A stretch of DNA of 64,000 nucleotides from Cypionkella sp. (GTDB lineage: Bacteria; Pseudomonadota; Alphaproteobacteria; Rhodobacterales; Rhodobacteraceae): positions 26,633 to 90,632 of the forward strand of contig NZ_JAUSBA010000008.1 of the NCBI RefSeq assembly GCF_030652235.1. Direction: 5' to 3'. Each line of letters opens with the position of its first letter. Within the stretch, counting starts at the first letter, position 1. The notes below the pieces were generated by a model, which saw nothing but the letters and a program-made list of their open reading frames with translations, was not told where the DNA came from and made no database searches. Made by a program: the position numbers and the translations under genes. Positions 8,223-17,263 of the stretch are shown piece by piece.

Positions 8223-9632
8223 ATGATCGCATTGAAAAGCACACAGCAGGCCGAAGCCGCCACCTTTCCGGTGATGAACCCCTTCGACGGGTCGGTCACG
8301 GGACAGGTGCCCGTGACGCCTCCGCAAGACCTGCCGCAGATCTTGGCCCGGGCTGCCCAGGGGCAGACTGTTGCCCGTGCGATGCCGCGCCATTGTCGCG
8401 CGCAGATCCTTGAAACGGCGGCGGCGCTTGTCGGGGCGCGGGCGGAACGCTTTGCGCAGCAGATCACCGCGGAGGCTGGCAAGACCATTCGTCAGGCCCG
8501 AAAAGAGGTCACGCGCTGCATCAACACGCTGAAGCTGTCAGCCGAAGAGGCAAAGCGTGGTGCAGGCGAAGTCATTCCCTTCGACGCCTATGCCGGTTCG
8601 GAAAACCGGATCGGCTGGTTCACGCGCGAACCCTTGGGGATCATCCTGGCCATCACCCCGTTCAACGATCCGCTCAATCTGGTGGCGCACAAGCTTGGCC
8701 CGGCCATCGCCGGGGGGAATGCCGTGATTCTGAAACCTTCGGAACTTGCACCGCTGTCCGCCCTGGCCCTTGTGGAGGTGCTGATCGAAGCCGGGCTGCC
8801 AACCGAGGTCGTGACGCCGGTCGTCGGTGGTCCCGACCTTGGCAAGGCGCTGGTTGCGGCGCGACCGATCCGCATGATCTCGTTCACCGGCGGCTTCGGA
8901 ACCGGCGAAGCGATCTCGCGCCTGGCGGGGCTGAAGAAGCTTGCCATGGACCTTGGCGGCAATGCGCCCGTCATCGTCATGGCCGACGCGGCGCTGGACC
9001 AGGCGGGCGAGGCCTGCGTCTCGGGGGCATTCTGGGCGGCTGGGCAGAACTGCATCGGCACCCAGCGGATCCTGATCGAGCGTCCGGTCTATGACGCCTT
9101 CCGCGCGGCCTTTGTCGCGCGCACCTGCTCCTTGCGCACCGGCAACCCGCTGGACGAGGCGACCGATGTCGGCCCGATGATCACCGAAGCGGCGGCCGAG
9201 CGTGCCGAAATGCTTGTCACCCGGGCGCTGAAGGCGGGGGCGCGGCTGTTGGCCGGCCATCTGCGCGCAGGCGCGGTGTACCACCCCACGGTCTTGGAAG
9301 CCGTCCCGCATGACGCCGCGCTCTGGTGTGAAGAGGCCTTTGCCCCGGTGGTGACGCTGGAACCGTTCGACAGTTTCGGCCAGGCCATTGATTTGGCCAA
9401 TGCGGTCGATTTCAGCCTGCATGCCGGGATCTTCACCTCGCGGCTTGACCTTGCGCTGGAAGCCTCCAGCCGCATCGAGGCTGGCGGGGTGATGGTGAAC
9501 GATTCCTCGGACTACCGCTTTGACGCCATGCCTTTTGGCGGGTTCAAGTATGGCAGTCTTGGCCGCGAAGGCGTGCGCTTTGCTTACGAGGAGATGACGC
9601 AAGCAAAGGTCGTCTGCATCAACCGTCAGTAA
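8223..9632 (+). CDS. doeC: Aspartate-semialdehyde dehydrogenase DoeC (ALDH family)
   Basis: An NAD(P)-dependent aldehyde dehydrogenase of 469 residues that would oxidise aspartate semialdehyde to aspartate. The catalytic cysteine is in [12 protein letters not shown], and the cofactor segment is [14 protein letters not shown]. Where most ALDHs have a glutamate general base (LELGG), this protein has MDLGGN. I chose the ATG at 8223, preceded by AAGGACAG. The stop codon is 3 bp from the terminal repeat of an ISL3 element, so the 3' flank and any terminator have been replaced. Confidence 0.83.
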   Translation: MIALKSTQQAEAATFPVMNPFDGSVTGQVPVTPPQDLPQILARAAQGQTVARAMPRHCRAQILETAAALVGARAERFAQQITAEAGKTIRQARKEVTRCINTLKLSAEEAKRGAGEVIPFDAYAGSENRIGWFTREPLGIILAITPFNDPLNLVAHKLGPAIAGGNAVILKPSELAPLSALALVEVLIEAGLPTEVVTPVVGGPDLGKALVAARPIRMISFTGGFGTGEAISRLAGLKKLAMDLGGNAPVIVMADAALDQAGEACVSGAFWAAGQNCIGTQRILIERPVYDAFRAAFVARTCSLRTGNPLDEATDVGPMITEAAAERAEMLVTRALKAGARLLAGHLRAGAVYHPTVLEAVPHDAALWCEEAFAPVVTLEPFDSFGQAIDLANAVDFSLHAGIFTSRLDLALEASSRIEAGGVMVNDSSDYRFDAMPFGGFKYGSLGREGVRFAYEEMTQAKVVCINRQ

Positions 9633-10530
9633 ACAGGGTCATCCTCAATTTGTGTGTCACGGTCTGACCGAGCTTCTCAGATTGAAGGGATCATGTCGTG
9701 GCATCGAAGAAGCATTGGGCTCCCACCAGCAGCGTGCTGGTGGGTGAAGTCCGCCAGACTGAGACGGATGCGTGGGTCGTGTCTGGCAGGCTGGCTCCGA
9801 ATGGCATTTGCCCTGAGTGCGGGGCGCTCTCAAGACAACGACATGGTTGGAGGCGCCGGCGGATCGAGGACTTTCCCGCTCAGGGCCAAGCGGTTTGGAT
9901 CGAGCTCAGGGTTTGCCGATGGCGATGTTTGAACTCGGATTGCTACCGCCGCACTTTCTCCGATTGCAAGGCGGAAGTGGCGCCCCCTTATGCGCGTCGG
10001 ACGTCTCGACAGGCGCAGCTTCTGGGCCATATGGCGCACGCCGCTGGCGGCACCCCAGCTGAACGGCTCTTGCGGCGACTGGGTATCCGGGTCAGTGACG
10101 ATCCTATCCTCCGACAACTGCTACGCGCAGCTCAAGTTGTTCAACCACGCGCGCGGATCATCGGGATCGATGATTGGAGTTGGCGAAAGTCGCAGAACTA
10201 CGGGACGATCATCATCGACCTCGAGCGTCGCGTCGTCATCGATGTTCTCGAAGATCGTGATGTTGTCACGTGCACCGACTGGCTAAGGCGTCATCCTGAG
10301 GTGGAAGTCATAAGCCGAGATCGCTGCGGTCTCTACGCCCAAGCCGCTAGACAAGGCGCGCCGCAGGCGGAACAGGTCGCCGACCGGTTTCATATCGTGC
10401 AGAACCTTCGCATGGCAATCGAGGAGCAAATGAACCTGCACGGTCGCGCAACTGGCAGTGTCCGTCGTCGAATGATTTGGAACAAGCGGCCTAATCTTGG
10501 AGCAAGAGGTTCGGGCTCATCGGGTTCAGG

Positions 10531-11511
10531 CTATGCTGCTTGACGCTGATGGTTCAAGCGGCGGTTTTGGATGGTCTGCTGTTTAATGCGTCTCCTTTCG
10601 GCCAGGATGGTTTCGCCGCGACCAAAGTAGACGTCGGCCGGGGTCAGGTTGCTGATGCTTTCGTGATAGCGGTTGTTGTTGTAGTGATCGATGAAGACGG
10701 CGATGGCTGCTTCGAGTTCGCCCTCGAGGAAGTAGTTTTCCAGCAAGATGCGGTTCTTCAGGGTCTGGTGCCAGCGTTCGATCTTGCCTTGGGTCTGGGG
10801 GTGCATTGGCGCGCCGCGAACGTGCTTGATGCCTTTGTCTTCGAGGTATTCCGCCAGATCGCCAGCGATATAGGATGAGCCATTGTCGCTAAGCAGGCGG
10901 GGTTTGTGCAGAACCTTGGCGCTGTCGCAGCCTGACGCTGCCAGGGCGATGTCGAGAGTGTCGGTGACATCCTCGGCCCGCATGTTGCCGCAGAGCTTCC
11001 AGCCGATGACGTAGCGCGAGAAGTCATCAAGGATCGTAGACAGGTAAAACCAGCCCCAGCCGATGACCTTGAGGTAGGTGAAGTCGGTTTGCCACATCTG
11101 GTTTGGCGCAGTGGTCTTATCCTTGAACTCATCCGCAGCCTTGATGACGATGTAAGCCGGGCTGGTGATGAGGTCATGGGATTTGAGCAGGCGATAGACT
11201 GAAGCCTCTGACACAAAATACTTTTCTGTGTCCGTGAATGTCACCGCCAATTCGCGCGGCGACAGCTCCGGCTTTTCCAGCGCCAGGGTCACGATCTGAC
11301 CCCGCACTGCTTCGGGGATGCGGTTCCAGACCCGGGAAGGAGAGGAGGGACGATCTTCCAACCCCTCGGGGCCCTGTTCGACAAAGCGGTCATACCAGCG
11401 ATAAAACGTTGTTGGCGGAATGCCGATCTTGGTCAAGGTGCGCCGCACTGGCAGATGCGATTGCTCCACCAGCCGGATGATTTCGAGCTTCTCAGCTGCA
11501 GGATACCTCAT
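10531..11511 (-). CDS. IS3-family transposase OrfB (DDE integrase)
   Basis: A 326-residue transposase. An N-terminal helix-turn-helix (IPPTTFYRWYDRFVEQG) precedes an rve-type integrase core. The acidic residues are in MWQTDFTYLKVIGW, LSDNGSSYIAGDL and QTQGKIERWHQTLK (the DDE glutamate). Its ATG overlaps the orfA stop as ATGA, with the two genes in different frames. Expression by coupling or frameshifting is plausible. It looks complete and may be active. Confidence 0.9.
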   Translation of the reverse strand: MRYPAAEKLEIIRLVEQSHLPVRRTLTKIGIPPTTFYRWYDRFVEQGPEGLEDRPSSPSRVWNRIPEAVRGQIVTLALEKPELSPRELAVTFTDTEKYFVSEASVYRLLKSHDLITSPAYIVIKAADEFKDKTTAPNQMWQTDFTYLKVIGWGWFYLSTILDDFSRYVIGWKLCGNMRAEDVTDTLDIALAASGCDSAKVLHKPRLLSDNGSSYIAGDLAEYLEDKGIKHVRGAPMHPQTQGKIERWHQTLKNRILLENYFLEGELEAAIAVFIDHYNNNRYHESISNLTPADVYFGRGETILAERRRIKQQTIQNRRLNHQRQAA

Positions 11512-11894
11512 TCTTGGTCTCCCCCAGCCCCGCTCATGTTTTTTTTGAGCAGACGGTTCTCGAGGCTGAGGTCGGCCACCAGTTCCTTCAGCGCCAATGC
11601 CTCAGCGCGCAGGTCTTTGACTTCGCCGGTGTTAGCCTGGCGGGCTGTATCACCGGCCAAACGCTTCTTGCCAGCCTCGAGGAACTCCTTGGACCAGCTG
11701 TAGTAGAGGCTTTGGGCAATGCCCTCCTTGCGGCACAGTTCGGCAATGCTGTCCTCGCCACGAAGGCCCGACAACACGATCCGGATCTTCTCCTCCGAAG
11801 AATGCAGTTTGCGCGTCGCGCGGCGGATATCCTTCACAACCTGCTCGGCAGGTGCTTTCATCGTCACGGGTTTCTTCATCATCTTCAACTCCAA
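11508..11894 (-). CDS. IS3-family transposase OrfA
   Basis: A 128-residue DNA-binding protein. It has a helix-turn-helix (SIAELCRKEGIAQSLYYSWS) followed by a leucine-rich coiled coil (LKELVADLSLENRLLKK) typical of IS3 OrfA. It is the upstream partner of OrfB at 10531-11511. OrfA would recognise the IS ends and dimerise through the coiled coil. Confidence 0.88.
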   Translation of the reverse strand: MELKMMKKPVTMKAPAEQVVKDIRRATRKLHSSEEKIRIVLSGLRGEDSIAELCRKEGIAQSLYYSWSKEFLEAGKKRLAGDTARQANTGEVKDLRAEALALKELVADLSLENRLLKKNMSGAGGDQE

Positions 11895-12844
11895 CTGGGA
11901 TAAAGATGAGCCACAAACCCTCCGCTACGCAATCACGCCAAACTGTTCCATGGGCGCTGATGGCGGACAACTGGCAGGGCGTTGCTCTCCGACATAGACA
12001 ACATCAGCACGGCCAGTAACCTTCTGAAATCACGTCTTGCGCACCGCAAGTCGCGCGAGGAGATATACGAGACAATTCTGGCACTTCGGCAGCAAGGGCT
12101 GACGTGCAGCGAGATTGGGCGGCGAACGGGGTTTCCCCGTCGTAGTGTCGCGAAATGGCTGCAGTTCGAGACGCCTCCGGACCGAAGGCGCGCCGTCCTA
12201 AAACGCTCGTCCGCATGGTATTTTGAAGAGTACCTGAAGCAAAGCTGGGCAAACGGCATTCGCAGCGGAAATGCACTGTTCTCCCTGATCCAAGAACGCG
12301 GATACGAGGGCAGCCTGTCAAATTTGCAGAGGCTCTTGGCCGGATGGCGCAGAGCCGAAAAACAGGAACAGGGGGGTCCCATCGGGGAGCAGCAATTCCT
12401 TGAACCGATCCGCGACCCGGAAACGGGGCACGCGATATCCCCGGTCATCGCGGCGGCGCTCTGCATCAAACCAAGAGGAAAACTCACCTCCGATCAGGCA
12501 AGAAGAGTCGCAGCTCTCAAGGAAGGCTCGCCTGCCTTCACAACAATGCGGCGCCTCGCCATGCGTTTCAATGGCATCTTGCGTGGTCGAAAATCAGACC
12601 CGCTGCCCGCCTGGATCGACGATGCGATCGAAACGGACCTAGCGCCCATTGTGCGGTTCGCCCGCACCTTAAACAGAGACATTGATGCGGTCAGGAATGC
12701 GATCGAAATGGAGTGGAGCAATGGTCAAGCCGAAGGCCAGATCAACCGATTGAAGACCTTGAAGCGCGCGATGTATGGGCGAGCCGGCCCGAACTTGCTC
12801 AGGCCCGAATGCTTCCTCTGCACCACACAAATTGAGGATGACCC

Positions 12845-12970
12845 TTTAAAGGCGAGATGACGAGTTCAACAAAATCAATGGGTCTGTTTGGGACCGTTCA
12901 ACTACCTGGGGTGCATTTCTGGCCGTACCGCGCTCTACTCGCTGCCAGTCTTGGCAGAGGAGAGGAAGGA
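12845..12970. other. Short unassigned spacer between ISL3 and the Tni transposon
   Basis: This 126-bp stretch has no complete gene. One frame reads RTALYSLPVLAEERKD near the right end, which could be the tail of a lost host gene, but I cannot assign it. It does not contain the missing part of the IS110 gene found on the other side of the Tni transposon. Confidence 0.4.
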
Positions 12971-13003
12971 TGCTGTCACCGTATCCTAATTAATCAGAAT
13001 CTG
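12971..13003. repeat. Left terminal inverted repeat of the Tni transposon
   Basis: It pairs with 16608-16640. The shared core CCTAATTAATCAGA is exact, and mismatches fall at three positions. The DNA inside this end, to about 13080, is A/T-rich and contains repeated TTAATT and ATATTGTA words, which suggests several TniA-binding sites. Confidence 0.85.
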
Positions 13004-13143
13004 GTCTGAAATTTTGTAACAATATCAACAGTGACCTGTATTCTTAATTTTCATATTGTATCGTTAATTACAATACTGTACCTTTTATTGCCGTAAGGTC
13101 GGAACTGTGGATAAGTGTCGACCTATTGAGGCGAGGGATTTAC

Positions 13144-14772
13144 GTGGTCAACGAGCTTTCTGCGAAACATCGTGCAGCGGTTCTTCGTCCGATCCTGGAA
13201 CTTGAGAAGAAGGGCGAGCCAATCAGCGCGGCTATCGGAGATGCCGCTTGGGAACTGGGCTTGGCAAAAAGCCACACATGGTCGCTCTACCGGCGTCTGA
13301 GAGAGAACGATGCGCGCGCTGCGGCGCTGGAATTGGGTCCCCGCGGGCCGAAACCGGGGTCGAAACGGATCGCGCAAGGGGTCGAAGACCTCATCGATGA
13401 AAGCCTGCGCAGGTATTATCTGGTCCGCGAACGGTCGAGCTTTTTACGAATCTGGCGGGAGATCCGCGCGGAATGCGAGGCGAAGGGGTTCCAGCCGCCG
13501 ACCCGGAAGACGGTGAAAGCCCGGCTCGACGCGATGGATCAGCGAAAGGTTCTCCGTAAAAGGCACGGGACAGAGGAAGCTGACAAGGTCTTTGCCGCGC
13601 GTCCTGGCCGCCTTGAAGTTTCGGCCCCGCTGGAAGTCGTTCAGATCGATCATACAACTTCGGACATCACGTTGGTAGATCACGTCAATCGACGGCCGCT
13701 TGCGCGCCCCTATCTGACGGTAGCCATCGATGTCGCGACCCGAATCGTTCTCGGGGTCTATGTCACTTTCGATGAGCCATCTGTCTTGTCGATCGCACTA
13801 TGTCTCGATCACTGCGTGCGTCGGAAATCGGTGCACCTCCCAGAAACACTGGAAGAGGTGGTTTGGCCGACGGCCGGCATCCCGAAGGCGATCCACGTCG
13901 ACAATGCGCAGGAGTTCCACAGCGACGCCTTCAGAATGGCCTGTGAAGATTGGGGCGTTGCTGTCGAGTATCGTCCGCTTGGCGGCAAACACTACGGCGG
14001 CCATGTCGAACGGCTGATCGGAACGACTATGGGGGCCGTTCATGTGCTGCCCGGGACTACGCAGTCCTCAATCGTCGAGAAGGGCGACTATGACAGTGAG
14101 AAGCATGCGGCCTTGACCCTGGCCGAGTTCGAGGATTGGCTTCATCTGGAAATCTGCCGCTACCACAATACGGTTCACGAAGCCCTCGGCCGAACGCCGC
14201 TGGCTGCCTGGGCTGACTTGGGCGGGGATACTGCGGGGCGGCAGGTCGTCGACGTCGAAGCCTTTCGGACGAGCTTCTTGCCCTTCGAGTGGCGCCAGCT
14301 CGGGCGCACCGGGGTCACGCTCTTCGGGGTGCACTACTGGAGCGATGTCTTTGCGTCGTTGGTGGGACGCAGGCAGGGCAAGCTACAGGTGAAATACGAT
14401 CCGCGAGACTTGTCGCAGATCTGGGTCATCACCGATGATGGCCGCGTGATCTCGGCGCGCTACCGGGATCTCAGCCACCCGCGGATATCGCTTTGGGAAA
14501 GTCGGCGGGTGCGGAAAGAGTGGCAGGATAAACATGGTGGCCGGATCAACGAGCGGGTCCTATTCCAATTGATTGACGCGCAGCGGCGGCTGGCTGAGGC
14601 GGCGCGCCAAAAGACGCGGACTGCCCGGTTGGAAAACGAAAGAGGTGCTCGGCTTCCCCGGCACCAACCGCGCCGCGATCCGTCGCGCGAAATGTTCGCG
14701 ATTGATACAGGCAACCCTGATCTCCCAACCTATGAGATTGATGAGTTTAATGACCCCAGAAGAAAGAACTGA
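13144..14772 (+). CDS. tniA: TniA, DDE transposase (Mu/Tn7 TnsB-like)
   Basis: A 542-residue transposase of the TniA/TnsB/MuA group. The catalytic triad shows as Asp in VVQIDHTTSD, Asp in AIHVDNAQEF and Glu in YGGHVERLIG. A Mu-type C-terminal barrel follows (VTLFGVHYW, LQVKYDPRDLSQIWV). I chose the GTG at 13144, which has GAGGG 7 nt upstream; the frame is open from a TTG at 13126. TniA cuts and joins DNA and needs the ATPase TniB and the target factor TniQ, both encoded next. Confidence 0.92.
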   Translation: MVNELSAKHRAAVLRPILELEKKGEPISAAIGDAAWELGLAKSHTWSLYRRLRENDARAAALELGPRGPKPGSKRIAQGVEDLIDESLRRYYLVRERSSFLRIWREIRAECEAKGFQPPTRKTVKARLDAMDQRKVLRKRHGTEEADKVFAARPGRLEVSAPLEVVQIDHTTSDITLVDHVNRRPLARPYLTVAIDVATRIVLGVYVTFDEPSVLSIALCLDHCVRRKSVHLPETLEEVVWPTAGIPKAIHVDNAQEFHSDAFRMACEDWGVAVEYRPLGGKHYGGHVERLIGTTMGAVHVLPGTTQSSIVEKGDYDSEKHAALTLAEFEDWLHLEICRYHNTVHEALGRTPLAAWADLGGDTAGRQVVDVEAFRTSFLPFEWRQLGRTGVTLFGVHYWSDVFASLVGRRQGKLQVKYDPRDLSQIWVITDDGRVISARYRDLSHPRISLWESRRVRKEWQDKHGGRINERVLFQLIDAQRRLAEAARQKTRTARLENERGARLPRHQPRRDPSREMFAIDTGNPDLPTYEIDEFNDPRRKN

Positions 14773-15607
14773 CCGTATCCGCGGCGATCATTGGATCGCG
14801 TTTGACCGTGCCACGATCGTTCTCAACCGATTGACATCCTTGATGGAAATGCCGCAGCAAAGCCGGATGCCGGGGCTGATGGTCTATGGAAGCTCTGGTA
14901 TCGGCAAGACTATGATCGCCAAGCGTATCGCGAGCAAATATCCAACACAGTACAACGCCGAACTGGGCGCCACGAAGACACCCATCCTTTTGGTTCAGGC
15001 CCCGCCTGCGCCGGACGAGCGCCGGTTCTATCAGCACATCCTGGCGACGATCGGGGCGCCGATGTGGGGCCGGCATACCGTGTCCGAGCTCGAGGTGCGC
15101 GCGCTCAGTCATCTTCGGGATATGGACCTTAGGATGTTGATGATCGACGAGGTGCACAATCTGCTTGCTGGCAGCTACCGGGAGCAACGCCGCTTCCTGA
15201 ACATGCTCCGGTTCCTCGCCAATGATCTGTGCGCATCACTTGTCGTTTTTGGCGTGAACGAGGCCCTTGAGGCCGTTCGAGGAGACGACCAATTGGCCCG
15301 ACGTCTGGATGAACACTACTTGCCGCTCTGGGAAGACGACGTGGAGTTCTCCCGCCTCATCCAGACACTGATCGCGGCAATGGCGCTTGAGCAACGCTCA
15401 GGCCTTACGGTGGCGTCGCTTCGGACGATCCTGAAAGTGACTGGCGGCGTCACCTCGCGCGTGTTCATCATGATCAAGTCCCTGGCTATCGATGCGATCG
15501 AGACCGGAGAAGAGCGGATCACGGACGAAGCGGTTCAGGCTTGGCAACCGGTTTGGACGAAGCACGCGTGGAACATCCCTCGCCAGCCCGCCGCTGCATT
15601 CGGGTGA
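14750..15607 (+). CDS. tniB: TniB, transposition AAA+ ATPase (TnsC-like)
   Basis: A 285-residue AAA+ ATPase with Walker A (YGSSGIGKTMIAKRI) and Walker B (LRMLMIDEVHNLL). The family links TniA to the target chosen through TniQ. The frame is open upstream inside tniA. MTPEERTDRI at 14750 resembles the family's usual N-terminus, with alternative ATGs at 14732 and 14741. The gene overlaps tniA by 23 bp and ends in a GTGA overlap with tniQ. Confidence 0.9.
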   Translation: MTPEERTDRIRGDHWIAFDRATIVLNRLTSLMEMPQQSRMPGLMVYGSSGIGKTMIAKRIASKYPTQYNAELGATKTPILLVQAPPAPDERRFYQHILATIGAPMWGRHTVSELEVRALSHLRDMDLRMLMIDEVHNLLAGSYREQRRFLNMLRFLANDLCASLVVFGVNEALEAVRGDDQLARRLDEHYLPLWEDDVEFSRLIQTLIAAMALEQRSGLTVASLRTILKVTGGVTSRVFIMIKSLAIDAIETGEERITDEAVQAWQPVWTKHAWNIPRQPAAAFG

Positions 15608-16542
15608 CCCCCCCCGGACCGCTACCGTTTCGACCGCCACCTGCACGCGATGAGCTTCTGTCCAGCTGGATCGGGCGATTGGCGAGGGCCAATCACTGCT
15701 CCGCTGAAGAACTTTGCGGCTATCTCGGATTGGGGCAGGGCAGGGTGCTGGAGCGTATCAACAATCTCGGACAGGTGGACTGGGCCCGCCTCTGCTCGGC
15801 AGTTCAACGGACCCAGCATGAGATTGCCGCCATGACCCTTCCGGATACGGTGCATCATGCCGTGCGATACCTGTCGCGGCATGACTTCCAGCATTGTCCG
15901 GGGTGCGCGGAGCAAACGCCCGGTCTCGCTCTTCGTCATTGGCGCTTCGCGTGGTCGCTGACCTGCGAGACCTGTGGTCAGTCCCTCGCGGCGAAATATC
16001 CGGCCGGGGCTGTATCAGACCGGCTACTTGCGCGCGCTGCACGTGGCGCGCAGGTCCTAGAAACGGCTGTGGCGAACAACGATCTCAGGCGGCTGCGCCG
16101 GATGGATCTGACCCTGCATGTCGTATCGATGCTGGACGTCTGCCGCTCAGCTTCCGTTATCTCCGCAAATGAGCGCGAAAGATTGATAGCGCTCACCGCG
16201 GTCGACGTCGGCATGACCCGTCCCTTGTTGGGTGCCGCCATCATCCTGAGAGGAAACGAACGTGCGGTTCGGGGGTTGCGCCGTGCCTTTCCGCAGCATG
16301 GTCGGGTGTTTGAACGGATACGAGCATTGACGCATTACCTCGACCAGCGGCTTCCGGGGCGATGGGAAACAGAGCATCCGACCGGGCAGAAAACAAATGG
16401 AACGAGCCGCCCAAGTGCATCCGAGAGCGCTCTGCAGGCAGCTCGTCAGGCCATCTCCGAACTTGGATCCGAGGCAGATCGTCAAGCGCTTCTGGCGCGG
16501 GCCGATGCAATCTGGAAGCGCTCAAGCGGCATCGAGCACTGA
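15604..16542 (+). CDS. tniQ: TniQ, target-site factor with zinc finger
   Basis: A 312-residue TniQ/TnsD-family protein. The N-terminal region has the family phrase LLSSWIGRLARANHCS. A zinc-finger pattern follows, with Cys pairs in HCPGCAEQ and LTCETCGQS. It starts at the GTG overlapping the tniB stop as GTGA. In Tn5053-type elements TniQ directs insertion. The 64 bp after its stop hold the subterminal motif of the right end. Confidence 0.9.
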   Translation: MTPPGPLPFRPPPARDELLSSWIGRLARANHCSAEELCGYLGLGQGRVLERINNLGQVDWARLCSAVQRTQHEIAAMTLPDTVHHAVRYLSRHDFQHCPGCAEQTPGLALRHWRFAWSLTCETCGQSLAAKYPAGAVSDRLLARAARGAQVLETAVANNDLRRLRRMDLTLHVVSMLDVCRSASVISANERERLIALTAVDVGMTRPLLGAAIILRGNERAVRGLRRAFPQHGRVFERIRALTHYLDQRLPGRWETEHPTGQKTNGTSRPSASESALQAARQAISELGSEADRQALLARADAIWKRSSGIEH

Positions 16543-16607
16543 AGCGTGTTGCCTGTGGATGTATTGTAATTAAGGGTATAAAAACGCCCCAAAATGCTCC
16601 GAAGCCG

Positions 16608-16640
16608 CAGAATCTGATTAATTAGGGTACAGTGACAGCA
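16608..16640. repeat. Right terminal inverted repeat of the Tni transposon
   Basis: It is the complement of 12971-13003. The bases immediately outside belong to an IS110 transposase gene that is cut here, so this end marks an insertion or deletion junction within IS110. Confidence 0.85.
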
Positions 16641-16939
16641 GCCTCGCAAATCGCCTCGGCATCCGCCGCATCATTCTTCTGGCGCTTGACGAAGGGCTTC
16701 ACGTAGGCGGGCGGGATCAGCCGCACGTCATGACCAAGTTTGCCAATCTCGCGGCCCCAGAAATGCGCGCCGCCACAGGCTTCCATCGCAACGACGCAGG
16801 GCTGCAACTGGCTGAAAAAGGCCAGCACCTGATCCCGCCTCAGCTTCTTGCGCAACTCCGTCCGCCCCGACGCGTCTGCCCCATAGACCTGAAAAACATT
16901 CTTCGCCAGGTCGAGCCCGACCGTGATAATCTCCGACAT
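16638..16939 (-). pseudogene. IS110-family transposase, N-terminal fragment
   Basis: Starting at the ATG at 16939, with AGGAGG 5 nt upstream, the frame reads MSEIITVGLDLAKNVFQVYG, then AMEACGGAHFWGREIG and KNDAADAEAICEAA. These are the DEDD RuvC-like segments of IS110. It stops abruptly at the end of the Tni transposon. The C-terminal half is not found on the far side of that transposon, so a deletion accompanied or followed the insertion. Confidence 0.88.
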
Positions 16940-17263
16940 GACCATCCTCCTTTGTGGATCACTGCAGACCCACCTTCGCACATTGATGCCGTCGGGGGGC
17001 GGTTACATCATGTGTGGGTAGCCCCGGTTTTAGCGGGCTTTCGCCTCGGCTTGCATGATACGATCGAATGCGTCCATGTGTCAGGCCTTTTCTTGGGACA
17101 CCTTGCCCAATGGCCGGTATGGGATTCGCGGGCTGTGGTCAAAACATCAGACCGAGCTCAAAGCTCACGATGTAACACTGATTTCCCCAACCCCGATCTG
17201 TCCGATCGATTTCATACTTGCTTCAGCTTCGCCCGCATTTTCGAGACGGTGCCGCTGACCTAG
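16940..17263. other. IS110 noncoding flanks, candidate bridge/seek RNA region
   Basis: There is no convincing gene in these 324 bp. The left part (to about 17050) is the 5' flank of the truncated IS110; the rest lies 3' of the complete IS110 transposase at 17264-18307. IS110 and IS1111 elements encode a structured guide RNA in a noncoding flank. For the complete element the 5' flank is only 77 bp, so any guide RNA would more likely come from this 3' side, on the minus strand. I have not folded it. Confidence 0.4.

Larger units (their letters stand above)
10459..11969 (-). mobile_element. IS3-family-like two-ORF insertion sequence
   Basis: A 1511-bp element inserted in the ISL3 transposase gene. 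The ends are TGTCCGTC at 10459 and the complement of TGTCCGCC ending at 11969; the imperfect repeat continues with a shared TGGAACA. The direct repeat ACTGGCAG flanks it at 10451-10458 and 11970-11977, so the target duplication is 8 bp, longer than the 3-5 bp usual in IS3. It carries orfA and orfB on the minus strand, both apparently intact. Confidence 0.85.
9636..12844 (+). mobile_element. ISL3-family element, split by an IS3-like element
   Basis: Inverted repeats bound the element: GGGTCATCCTCAATTTGTGTG starts at 9636, and its exact complement ends at 12844. Inside is an ISL3-type transposase gene cut in two by an insertion at 10459-11969. Removing the insertion and one duplicated target restores the frame across the junction. 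The usual 8-bp target duplication of ISL3 is absent: AGTAAACA on the left against TTTAAAGG on the right. One flank has therefore probably been lost or exchanged. The element is inactive without outside help. Confidence 0.88.
9698..12860 (+). pseudogene. ISL3-family transposase, interrupted and frameshifted
   Basis: The N-terminal part (GTG at 9698 to 10458) carries the zinc-binding CPECGALS motif and part of the DDE domain (IIGIDDWSWRK). The remainder runs from 11970, with HTH-like text (GLTCSEIGRRTGFPRRSV) and the C-terminal EWSNGQAEGQINRLKTLKR. Joining CGCGCAACTGGCAG to GGCGTTGCTCTCC restores HGRATGRALLSDID. Near 12803 one base appears to be missing. With it the protein would end in LHHTN at about 12835, inside the terminal repeat; as it stands the frame overruns to 12860. 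Confidence 0.85.
12974..16637 (+). mobile_element. Cargo-free TniA-TniB-TniQ transposon (Tn5053/Tn7-like)
   Basis: The boundaries are inverted repeats beginning TGTCAC at 12974 and ending at 16637. The 30-nt repeats differ at three positions; the three bases outside them (TGC and GCA) are also symmetric, so the true tips could be 12971 and 16640. The element of about 3.66 kb carries only tniA, tniB and tniQ, with no resolvase and no cargo. A subterminal motif GTATTGTAATTAA lies at 16561-16573 and inverted at 13064-13076, as expected for transposase-binding sites. No 5-bp target duplication is visible. Confidence 0.88.

Noticed and set aside
7205..8488. Open frame of 427 codons on the minus strand
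   Set aside because: It is antisense to doeD and doeC, both clear enzymes.
15604..16640. CRISPR array or Cascade genes next to tniQ, as in CRISPR-associated transposons
   Set aside because: No repeat-spacer pattern and no cas-like genes are present. The element holds only tniA, tniB and tniQ.
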